A stretch of DNA of 33,022 bases from Actinomycetes bacterium. GTDB taxonomy: Bacteria > Actinomycetota > Aquicultoria > UBA3085 > Oleimmundimicrobiaceae. This document shows, one piece after another, positions 1-8,473 of the stretch. Each line of letters opens with the position of its first letter. Position 1 is the first letter of the stretch. The notes under the pieces were generated by a model. It saw nothing but the letters and a program-made list of their open reading frames with translations, did not search any database and was not told the DNA's origin. A program made the translations under genes and the position numbers. The stretch lies in contig JAUWKI010000013.1 of the NCBI GenBank assembly GCA_030614255.1, forward strand, positions 1-33,022, in the 5' to 3' direction.

Positions 1-20
1 TAACCTCCTTACCTGTTGAT

Positions 21-64
21 TGGTAACCATTAGACCTCCTTATCTTAAGTCTAATAGGTTACCA
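21..64. repeat. Near-perfect inverted repeat (TGGTAACCATTAGAC / GTCTAATAGGTTACCA)
   Basis: 15-bp arms around a ~13-nt spacer; AGGAGG-like motifs on the minus strand nearby suggest the 5' region of a leftward gene outside the window. Confidence 0.6.
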
Positions 65-114
65 TGCCAGCCTATTTTTCGGGAATTTTAATTGTCGTTG
101 ATCGGTAATTTTAA

Positions 115-330
115 TTGTCGCTCATCAGCAGGGAAAGAAAAGTAGTCGAAGCAAGAAACCTCTTTATATTCATTTCCGTAAGACAACTGGGGTATGGAAG
201 TGCAGAAGTGGCAAAATTTTTAAGAAAAGATACCTCATCCATTACTCACGCTTTAAACAGGATGGAGAAAAAATTAGCAAAAGACAATGTGTTGGTTGAT
301 AAAGTAGATGAAATCGCTTCTCGGATATAA
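115..330 (+). pseudogene. C-terminal DnaA-domain-IV-like HTH fragment of a REP-associated (Y1/IS200-like) transposase
   Basis: 71-aa ORF 'SRERKVVEARNLFIFISVRQLGYGSAEVAKFLRKDTSSITHALNRMEKK' resembles the DnaA_C-like tail of RAYT transposases; no HUH catalytic domain upstream; followed by a GGGGTCAGGCTTGA-type repeat. Confidence 0.6.
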
Positions 331-410
331 TCTATCACCCTGTCAGCTAAGACTTATTTATTAATTAAAATTCAAAGTTATTCAACTTATTCAAGCCTGA
401 CCCCAAAGAA

Positions 411-3400
411 CTAGAAATCATCTCCGTGTCTGTGGCAATCAAAACAATACGGCCAACTACTGCCGCCGGTGCCATGAGGAATACTAGTATGGCATTCCTG
501 GCACATATCCCAGGCACCCACGCCGCGGGCGCTGGTTACTGACACCGAGCCACCGTCGATGGTCTCCTTGATATGATAGATATTACTACTTCCGTGGGGA
601 TCGTGGCATTCTGTGCAAGGTAACGGATTCATGGGTGATTTATAAGGAGCACTTATACGAGAACCCCCGGAACCACTACCGTGAGCATCAGTAGTATATG
701 CTGTTGCAATATTTTTGGTTTTTGTCGCCGTCCATGTAACACTTGAAGGAGGAGAATTATCATGACATTTATTACAGAAAGTAGGTGTATCGAGCTTCGT
801 TTCATCTCCAGTTGTATAATTTACAGTCATAGTTGTCACAAAGTGTTGGGTTCTGTCATCTGGATTGATAACCACACTTGAAGTGCTACTTAGCGAGGTC
901 GTGTTTATATGTGCATTGTGACAATCACCGCATTCCATTTTAACGCCATCTGATTGATAAGTATGTTGATCAGCATATGAGATATCATGCTGAGTATTAA
1001 TCAAGGCATTCGTTCCAGCCGAAAATCCAGTTGCGCTTCCTTTGTTGAACTGATTCTCAATATCTATTCCATTAACTGAGCTTGCCACCGAGTGACAAGC
1101 GCCGCTTGAAGACGAACCGCCATAACATAAGTACTCTTCATCGCTATATGTGCTATCTGAGCTTGTTCCATATGCCCATCTTAAAAGCAGATAGTCGAAG
1201 GCCGTACCGTCTCCCCTGTCTTTTCCATGAGGATTGTGGCAGTTTATGCACTGTTTCGCTTCAGCTCCACCCGTTTCGAAACCACCTCCAGTATCGGAGG
1301 TCGATGGCCACACATTATAAGCACTCGCGCTCACCCCATGGCCCGAAGCCGTATAAGTTGTCTTACCCCTATACGAATATGTGGAGCCAAATGAAACGGA
1401 TGAATCATCGTGACACATGTAACATAGTTGATTCTTCTCGGACGCAAGATAACTTGTGTCTCTTTGCAAATCCGTGTATCGAGAGCCATGAACATCGTGA
1501 CAGTTCAAACAGAGTCCCCTCGCATACGAAGTATCGGGATAAGTCCCAAGAGCACTTGTCGCCGCACCAGTCGCGTGTTTGCTCGCCTCAAATATGGTCT
1601 CACCCCACCAGGCATCGGCGGTGCCTGTCAAGTAAGATAACTTTTCATGACAGGCGTAGCAAGCCGTATTGTTGTTTCCGGTTACCGTCGTTCCCCTTAT
1701 TGAGCTCCTCACCAATTTAGCGGTGCTGGATGGGTCGTAATGGGGCACATGACAACTGTCGCAGTATTTTATCGTCGAGTCGTCGGGTTCCGTATCGGGC
1801 TCTATAGAGTGCGCTGAATAACACGTTGTGTCCCGATAACCAAATTTGGTCTCTATATCCGTTGAGCTGCCCGTTCCATCGTGGCAGACATAACAAGTAT
1901 CCTTCTGCGTAGTTCTACGGAAGACAAAGGTAGAGCCTACAGCTCTATGTATCTCGTGACAATCTTTGCAAAGATCCGTTGCATCCTCATAAACTCCGTG
2001 AGGCTTTTCGCTACCAGAAGCGGCCTCAGGACCCGCAACATCCGAAAAAGTCCCCAACCCAACTCCATTTCGCGCAAATATAGCGTAGTAATAATCTTCG
2101 CCAGGAATAACCGATGTATCCTGATATGTCAAAGTTACACTATCCGTACTCCCAACAGCCTCATCGGTGCGGTCTACGGTCGCATCGATAGAGCGATAGA
2201 CCTCGTAACCATCTATTTCACTTTCGGCATCAGAGGCCGCAACCCAGTTCACAGTAATTAAACTATCCCCGGGCGTAAGAGTCACATGAGGCGGTGGGGT
2301 TGCCGGCCACACCGGAGGTGTGGAATCCCAGGTCGCTCCATACCCACTAAAGATGGTCGTTACAAGAGATATAGTCGAATTAAGCTCACTTACAACCCCA
2401 CCGGCAAAAGACCAGTCTAAATCATCCCAGTGGGCTAAAAATAGTAAATTTGCCGGATTCGAGGTACTATATCTAACTGTCAAAGTCGCCCCCGAAGACA
2501 AGGTAGCCCCACCAAGACTTATGTCAAAGTAATCACTTATCAACGTTAAACCAGCAGGTGCAGTCGTATCGTAAATATCCACCGTAGTATTTGCCGAGAG
2601 TGCGTTCGGGGGAATCACCAAAGAAATTTCTCCGTTTGCCGCCTCAAGAGAACCACCGTTAATTTTACTTATCGTCTTGGACATGTTGGTCTTCTCGTTC
2701 CTTGCCCTAGAGGTTTTACTGCTTTCATTTTGAGTTCCTTGGTCAATTGCCGATATCTTGTACCAGTAGTACTGTTTGTTCTTAGTAATGACATCATCGT
2801 AGGTCGTGACCCCAACATCGGTTGAGTGAATGGGGTTGTAAGACCCTTTTTCGGAAGAAGCACGATATATCTTATAGAAGACATTCGCCTCGGGATTTAA
2901 ATTCCAAGTAAGGTAATTTTTGCCGTCTTGTGCTTCCACAACAAGCCCCGATGGAATCTGCGGTGGACGGGTAGAAAAACTCCAAGTATAGTTGCTTGCC
3001 ATGTTATGTCCTGCCAAATCTTTTACCCCCGTAGTTATGGTGGCGGTATAGTTGTGGTCGGTCACAAGGTCTGAGGTCGGATTAAGGGTTGCCTTTTTAA
3101 GCAATTCGTCGTAGCTTACCGCGCCCGTTACGCTGCTTCCAATTGTATCGTCATAAAGGGTAAATGTGGACGTAGTTATGGTGCCGGGCTCCATCGATTC
3201 ACTGAAAGTAGCATAGATGTTTGCCGCATTAGCAACACCAACAGAGCCATCAACAGGGTCTGTGCTCAAAACAGTTGGAGGCGTTGTATCTACCGTTACC
3301 GTGTTCCCGGCGCTTGGGGTCTCGACATTGCCCGCATTATCGGTTGCCTTAGATTGTATGGTGTAAGTTCCATCTTCAGGCAAGGTCCAGACATACTCCC

Positions 3401-4508
3401 AGGTGCTAAAGTTGGTTCCCGTATTTGTAGCCGCATTCCAGGTATCGCCGCCATTGGTTGAGGTTTGAACCCCCCCTACATCCGAGCCAGGAGATGGGTC
3501 GCTCGCCGTTCCCGTCACTGTATATGTGGGGCCAGAGGTTATATAGCTACCATCGGTGGGAGCAGTTACCGTAGATGAGGCGTGCTGGGTATCGATTTTA
3601 AAATCGCAGACTTTAGTTACCTCCTGATTTGTGTAATTGTCAACGCTGTAATACCAGATGTCGCGCCAACCCTCGGTACTGGACTGAACAGCCCCGGAGT
3701 ATGTTGAAAATCCCGTTGTTGGAGTAGCTACACCATGTGCCGTCCATTGATAATAAGTGGCCCCCGGCTCATCTCTGGTGAGAGTAACCGTTGGGTTAGT
3801 TATATACCAACTGTTATTGCCGTCAGGAGATGTGGGATTTACTGAAAGAGTAGTTACCGGAGGAGTTGTGTCATATACGATATCCAAACTTATATCGTCA
3901 AAGTCGGCCCCACACTGCCCCTTATCAGAGCCCATAGCCGCGCCGGCCTGTAAATTCCAGCATATTTTGATAGTCCAACTGCCAGTCGCTCCCGCCTGAA
4001 TATTGCTTTTTACATCTATGTTGGTTTGAGCATTCCAAGCACCCGTTCCCACAGCTTGAGTTGCGATATCCGTCCACTCATAGTGGGTAATCGAACCGGG
4101 ATCAATTAACTGAACTTTGATATTATGCTTTTGTGAGGTGGCATTTACGGCCCATTTCCGCCAGGTGAAGTTCAAAGTCGCACTGACAACGTGGGCATCG
4201 ATATAATCCACGGTAAAACTCTGAGTAGCATTCCCCGCCCATGTGTCCCCATCTGCACGTTTGGTTTGACCGCGCATGCAGCCAGTGCCATCGGCCGTGG
4301 CCGTATCGGTATTGTATAAAATCCCATCATCACTACTACTGGAGGCAGCTTTTGAAAGCGTCCAATTGTTTAAATTTCCATTAAAGGTCCCGTTTGTTAT
4401 AACATTAGCAGCAAAGCTAAAAGTGGAGATAATTATGCATAAAATACACACGGTCAATACCAAGAAACCTTGTTTTATTCTCTTTTTGCCTCTTAAAAGA
4501 GACTTCAT
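411..4508 (-). CDS. Giant secreted multiheme cytochrome with Ig-like/Big_5/Fn3-like N-terminal region and doubled-CXXCH C-terminal region
   Basis: Signal peptide (KQGFLVLTVCILCIIISTFSFA); SbsA/Big_5-like 'PPTVLSTDPVDGSVGVANAANIYATFSESM'; Fn3-like segments; 12 canonical CxxCH motifs. Start moved to ATG at 4508, which has GGAG upstream; the ORF track begins at TTG 4520. Confidence 0.88.
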   Translation of the reverse strand: MKSLLRGKKRIKQGFLVLTVCILCIIISTFSFAANVITNGTFNGNLNNWTLSKAASSSSDDGILYNTDTATADGTGCMRGQTKRADGDTWAGNATQSFTVDYIDAHVVSATLNFTWRKWAVNATSQKHNIKVQLIDPGSITHYEWTDIATQAVGTGAWNAQTNIDVKSNIQAGATGSWTIKICWNLQAGAAMGSDKGQCGADFDDISLDIVYDTTPPVTTLSVNPTSPDGNNSWYITNPTVTLTRDEPGATYYQWTAHGVATPTTGFSTYSGAVQSSTEGWRDIWYYSVDNYTNQEVTKVCDFKIDTQHASSTVTAPTDGSYITSGPTYTVTGTASDPSPGSDVGGVQTSTNGGDTWNAATNTGTNFSTWEYVWTLPEDGTYTIQSKATDNAGNVETPSAGNTVTVDTTPPTVLSTDPVDGSVGVANAANIYATFSESMEPGTITTSTFTLYDDTIGSSVTGAVSYDELLKKATLNPTSDLVTDHNYTATITTGVKDLAGHNMASNYTWSFSTRPPQIPSGLVVEAQDGKNYLTWNLNPEANVFYKIYRASSEKGSYNPIHSTDVGVTTYDDVITKNKQYYWYKISAIDQGTQNESSKTSRARNEKTNMSKTISKINGGSLEAANGEISLVIPPNALSANTTVDIYDTTAPAGLTLISDYFDISLGGATLSSGATLTVRYSTSNPANLLFLAHWDDLDWSFAGGVVSELNSTISLVTTIFSGYGATWDSTPPVWPATPPPHVTLTPGDSLITVNWVAASDAESEIDGYEVYRSIDATVDRTDEAVGSTDSVTLTYQDTSVIPGEDYYYAIFARNGVGLGTFSDVAGPEAASGSEKPHGVYEDATDLCKDCHEIHRAVGSTFVFRRTTQKDTCYVCHDGTGSSTDIETKFGYRDTTCYSAHSIEPDTEPDDSTIKYCDSCHVPHYDPSSTAKLVRSSIRGTTVTGNNNTACYACHEKLSYLTGTADAWWGETIFEASKHATGAATSALGTYPDTSYARGLCLNCHDVHGSRYTDLQRDTSYLASEKNQLCYMCHDDSSVSFGSTYSYRGKTTYTASGHGVSASAYNVWPSTSDTGGGFETGGAEAKQCINCHNPHGKDRGDGTAFDYLLLRWAYGTSSDSTYSDEEYLCYGGSSSSGACHSVASSVNGIDIENQFNKGSATGFSAGTNALINTQHDISYADQHTYQSDGVKMECGDCHNAHINTTSLSSTSSVVINPDDRTQHFVTTMTVNYTTGDETKLDTPTFCNKCHDNSPPSSVTWTATKTKNIATAYTTDAHGSGSGGSRISAPYKSPMNPLPCTECHDPHGSSNIYHIKETIDGGSVSVTSARGVGAWDMCQECHTSIPHGTGGSSWPYCFDCHRHGDDF

Positions 4509-4510
4509 CT

Positions 4511-4534
4511 CTAGCTCCAATTTTTAGTCTTCAT
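4511..4534 (-). CDS. Possible 7-codon leader ORF (MKTKNWS)
   Basis: ATG with GGAG ~6-7 nt upstream; stop TAG lies 2 nt before the cytochrome ATG. Confidence 0.35.
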   Translation of the reverse strand: MKTKNWS

Positions 4535-4728
4535 AAAACTACTCCACAACCCTTTTTTTCTATACGACCCATAATTCCCCATCTTTTAACTGGGTCTGAT
4601 CTAAGGTTTAGATATTTAAAAATATTACTTAGCTATGAAATTATACATCTTTTTATTCTGCCCATAACAAACTTGCCGTCTAACAGACAGCTATAAAAAT
4701 CGCCTCTACTACTATGTTCTTTCTAAAT

Positions 4729-4755
4729 TTATCGGCAGCATTAAGCTTTTCCTTA
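4729..4755 (-). promoter_or_regulatory. Candidate sigma-28/WhiG-type promoter TAAG-N15-GCCGATAA
   Basis: Minus strand TAAG (4755-4752), 15-nt spacer, perfect GCCGATAA (4736-4729), ~220 nt upstream of the giant cytochrome start. Confidence 0.5.
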
Positions 4756-4929
4756 ATGGAGCCCCACAGGTTAAGCCTGTGATACTCCCTTGCACGTCCA
4801 ATCGGGCAACATCCCCTGCCTGTCGGCAGATAGGGTCTGCGTCGAAGGATAAAGTTGAACTTTTTTTCACAAAGAAAATTATTGTACTTAATTTCGGCCT
4901 ATTCTCCTAGTGACACACTCCGATTTGAC

Positions 4930-5571
4930 TTATTCTGAATGCTCCTCTAACAATTCCTTCGCTTGGTCGTTGTCGGGGTCTATTTCTAATGCATTTTGCC
5001 ACTCGGTTATAGCTTGTTCTTTTTTGTCATTTTCCAAGTACACCAAACCGAGCTCTGTATGAACCGTGGCCATATCAAACCCGTAGGGATTAATATCGAC
5101 TATCTTCTCGTAGTGCAATTCCGCCTCGTCAAATTCTCCTTCGTCGAAATACATCTTGGCCAGCATAAATCTCGCACCGACAAAACTTTTGTCGTTTCTC
5201 ACAGCTTTTTTCATCGTCGCAATTGCCCAATTTTTCTTTCCCTTCGCCTTATAAACAATTGCCAAATTATAAAGTGCTCTTGAGTCATCCGGTTTTAGCT
5301 CAACCGCCTTCTCGTATGCATCCACCGCTTTATCAATATCTCCGAGAGATTCATATGTTTGACCTAAAAGATATTGAGCTTCAAAATCTTTTGGGTTGTT
5401 GGCAACAACTCTCTCTAACTCTTCCAACGCTTCTTCAAGCTTTCCTTTTTCATAAGAGGAAAATGCCTTCTGGTAGCTTCCGGTTTTTGTTACAGAGGGC
5501 TCCTTCTTCCCCCGTTCATACAGAAAATTGGGGACTTGAAAATAGACGGACAAAACCGCCATCGCCAACAC
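4930..5571 (-). CDS. TPR-repeat protein with N-terminal membrane anchor
   Basis: TPR motifs (AQYLLGQTYESLGDIDKAVDAYEKAVELKPDD...). In-frame codons upstream of the called GTG encode KKRKLFLGIVIII, completing a TM helix, so the true start is probably upstream. Confidence 0.85.
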   Translation of the reverse strand: MLAMAVLSVYFQVPNFLYERGKKEPSVTKTGSYQKAFSSYEKGKLEEALEELERVVANNPKDFEAQYLLGQTYESLGDIDKAVDAYEKAVELKPDDSRALYNLAIVYKAKGKKNWAIATMKKAVRNDKSFVGARFMLAKMYFDEGEFDEAELHYEKIVDINPYGFDMATVHTELGLVYLENDKKEQAITEWQNALEIDPDNDQAKELLEEHSE

Positions 5572-5720
5572 AATTATTATTACAATTCCTAAAAACAGCT
5601 TTCTCTTCTTAAGTGGGCTGGAAATGTTTCTTAACTTATGTTTTCCTACTTTTCTTATTTAACTCACCTTTCCCTGATGATTATTCAAAGCGTTGCAGAG
5701 CCTTAAATAACTTTTTCAAA

Positions 5721-6692
5721 CTAGTACGTCCAAACCCTTACTATGTTCTCGGTGCGGTCTGCCACAAATATTTTATCATCTTTAAGCCCAATAGCTACAT
5801 CATTTGGAGCCGTTAAAATAGACTCTTCGTTTTGACCATAAGAAAAAAGAAACTTCCCCTCACCACTAAAGACGAGAACCGCGCGAGCAAAGATGTCCGC
5901 AACATGAATTCTGTTTAGGTTATCTATGGCAACTCCCTTTGGTAGCTGAAGCGCGATTTCCGGTCCGCCGTCGCTAATTTCAAATTCAAATTTGCCATCG
6001 GAGTTGAAGACCTGAATTCTACCATTGTTGGAGTCCGCAACATAAATTCTTCCGTTCTTATCCACTGCAACCCCATTAGGATATAAAAACTCTTCAATCT
6101 CGTTGCCATATTTCCCTATCGTCTGCAAAAGTTTTCCACCTAAGCTAAATATTTTTATGGTGTGATCACCGATATCGGTCACATAAAATTTTTCATTGCT
6201 ATATGTTAGAGCTAACGGCTTTATCATAACCTTATGCTCTTTGGGAAAATCATGCAGATAATTACCGTCGGAGTCAAAAACCATGAGCCGTCGACTTTTA
6301 ATTTCCGAAACGTAAATATTTTTGCCCGGGCCAATTGTAATACCTGCAGGATAAGTTTCTGGTTGGTCAGTTGGGAGGGAGAACGAGAACAAAAAACTTC
6401 CCTTTGAAGTAAAAACCTTGATTTTCCCGTTTAAACTATCGGTGACATAGACTTTGTTTTCCGAAACTGCCACGCTAAGAGGTCTATTCAGAGCTCCCTC
6501 TCCAGTTTCTTTGCCAATATTGTATAGAAATTCGACGGGTTCGCCCTCTGTTTCTCCCTGAGGAGTGATAAAATTATAGTAATAAATTATCAGAAATAAA
6601 AGCGCCGCAAACAGTACAGCAACGAGGCACAACATAGATATATGTTTCCATTTTCTTTTATTAAATCTTCCGGTCTTTCTAGAAGACGCCAC
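5721..6692 (-). CDS. Membrane-anchored NHL-repeat beta-propeller protein
   Basis: N-terminal TM; repeated 'PNGVAVDKNGRIYVADSNNGRIQVFNSDGKF' blades. Confidence 0.9.
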   Translation of the reverse strand: MASSRKTGRFNKRKWKHISMLCLVAVLFAALLFLIIYYYNFITPQGETEGEPVEFLYNIGKETGEGALNRPLSVAVSENKVYVTDSLNGKIKVFTSKGSFLFSFSLPTDQPETYPAGITIGPGKNIYVSEIKSRRLMVFDSDGNYLHDFPKEHKVMIKPLALTYSNEKFYVTDIGDHTIKIFSLGGKLLQTIGKYGNEIEEFLYPNGVAVDKNGRIYVADSNNGRIQVFNSDGKFEFEISDGGPEIALQLPKGVAIDNLNRIHVADIFARAVLVFSGEGKFLFSYGQNEESILTAPNDVAIGLKDDKIFVADRTENIVRVWTY

Positions 6693-7453
6693 TTCTGCCT
6701 CCAGGTCATAATCGTCTATAAATATTAATTGATAGAAATTATAAATATATTAACAAAACCAGCTAAACTTAGCCACCAGCCCCTTAGTCGGTAGTCTGTT
6801 AGTGAGGAGTCGGTAGTTTGTTGGCCAGATTGCTGGTTTTACTATACTCTATACTCCATACTCTATCAGCCATCTGCCATCTGCCATCTGCCATCAGTTG
6901 GGAGTCTCTTAGTTGGGAGTTGGGAGTCGGGAGTTGGTAACTTTGAGATTGCTTCGGTCGCTTCGCTTTCTCGCAACGACAGAAAAGTTCTTTATCTTTA
7001 CCCGTTACCCCTTACCCTTTAACTTTCAGCTATAAGCCATATCATTTAAAACCAGCTCCCTGCCTCCAAGAAAATCAAAAGAGCTTTTCGTAAGATTTGG
7101 GTTTTTTAATATCCCGTGGTTCTTACTCGGAGCGACTCTGAGCACGCCGTTAAACGAGCAAAACTCGAGTAGTAGCGGCACCGTGCCTACCGGCAGACAG
7201 GTAAGCAGAGTCTCCAGTGAGAGCCACAAAAAAAGAAATTTTAGGCAAGTAAGAAAATGAAGGAGAATAAAGTTTCGCTCTGCAAGGGTGAACGAGTAAG
7301 CACTGTCTCTTTATTTTACAAGTTCTCACTTGGCAAAATATACTTCATTTGCCAAGATAACATCACATCTGTAAAATATAAGCCGCTAAACTGCGTAACT
7401 GCTGCGAGGCAACCTGCATGTCGACAGGCAAAACATATGAGGTACCGAAAGCT

Positions 7454-8473
7454 ATGAAAAAACGAGAAAGAAGGAAGAAGAAAGAGAATAACGGTTCATC
7501 TAAAAAGACCAAGAGACCATCTTTAAAAACAATCATCCTGAGCATCGTCGTCTTGGCCGTTGTCGCTTTGGCCATTCTGCTAATAATAGTGACGACTTAT
7601 AGCGAAGAATCCCAGGAAATATTCTGTAAGACCTGTCATGTTATAAGAGATGAATTTGATGCTCTAAAAGACTCGCCTCATAAGGACGTACCTTGTTTAT
7701 CATGCCACAGCGACCCCGGCATACTCGGTTTCTCTTCTAGGATGATAAGTGGATTACAAAATGCTTTGTCTTACACATTTGAAAGTTATGAAGAACCCAT
7801 CGTTTCGGAAGTATCAAACGAGGCCTGTTTAACATGCCATTCTGATATAAAAAGGGGATTAGCGATAAATAACGCTATACAAGTAAGCCACAAAGAGTTT
7901 TTAGCCGCTGGGTACAAATGCTCTGACTGTCACAATACGGTGGCACATGGAGACTCTATTGCCCAACCAAAAATGCCCCACATGGATAAATGTACCGCTT
8001 GCCACAACAATAAGGATGCTCCAACAACCTGTGATTTATGCCATATGAAAGAAATGAAAAGAGAGGTCAGAGCTTCAGGACCATGGGCAATAACCCATGG
8101 CTCTACATGGGAAAGAACCCATGGGATGGGAAACTTAACCACGTGTATCATATGTCATGAAACTGAAAAATGCGCAAAGTGCCATATCGAAATGCCTCAC
8201 CCCGAAAGTTGGCCTTACATTCACGGAGATAAAGCCAAAAATGTGAGCAAGGAGGATGATTGCTACAATTGCCATGTAAAGAGCTTTTGTAAAGATTGTC
8301 ACAGAGTTGAGATGCCTCACCCGACGGGATTCTTACCGGAACACCCAAAGGTGGTCCAAAAAGAGGGAGATGAGATATGTTACAACTGCCACGTAAAAGG
8401 CGATTGTAGAGCATGCCATGAAAGACATACACACCCAGGGCTCCATCCTTCAGAGATAGAGGGATTAAATTGA
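7454..8473 (+). CDS. NapC/NirT-like membrane-anchored dodecaheme cytochrome c
   Basis: N-terminal TM then FCKTCHVIRDEF...CLSCHSDPG; 12 CxxCH. ORF track begins at ATG 7418, but that start overlaps a REP-like palindrome; ATG 7454 (MKKRERRKKK) preferred. Confidence 0.9.
   Translation: MKKRERRKKKENNGSSKKTKRPSLKTIILSIVVLAVVALAILLIIVTTYSEESQEIFCKTCHVIRDEFDALKDSPHKDVPCLSCHSDPGILGFSSRMISGLQNALSYTFESYEEPIVSEVSNEACLTCHSDIKRGLAINNAIQVSHKEFLAAGYKCSDCHNTVAHGDSIAQPKMPHMDKCTACHNNKDAPTTCDLCHMKEMKREVRASGPWAITHGSTWERTHGMGNLTTCIICHETEKCAKCHIEMPHPESWPYIHGDKAKNVSKEDDCYNCHVKSFCKDCHRVEMPHPTGFLPEHPKVVQKEGDEICYNCHVKGDCRACHERHTHPGLHPSEIEGLN

Noticed and set aside
1082-2261. Several + strand ORFs (212, 70 and 126 aa) inside 411-4508
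   Set aside because: Antisense shadows of the giant cytochrome; no domain signatures.
4757-4862. GEMM (c-di-GMP/cGAMP) riboswitch controlling cytochromes, as in Geobacter
   Set aside because: The conserved GEMM core could not be read convincingly on either strand, and the block lies upstream of, not downstream of, the predicted promoter.
6951-6990. GATTGCTTCGGTCGCTTCGCTTTCTCGCAACGAC as a locus-specific regulator
   Set aside because: Variants recur at ~12063 and ~28333; a widespread dispersed intergenic repeat type rather than a specific operator.
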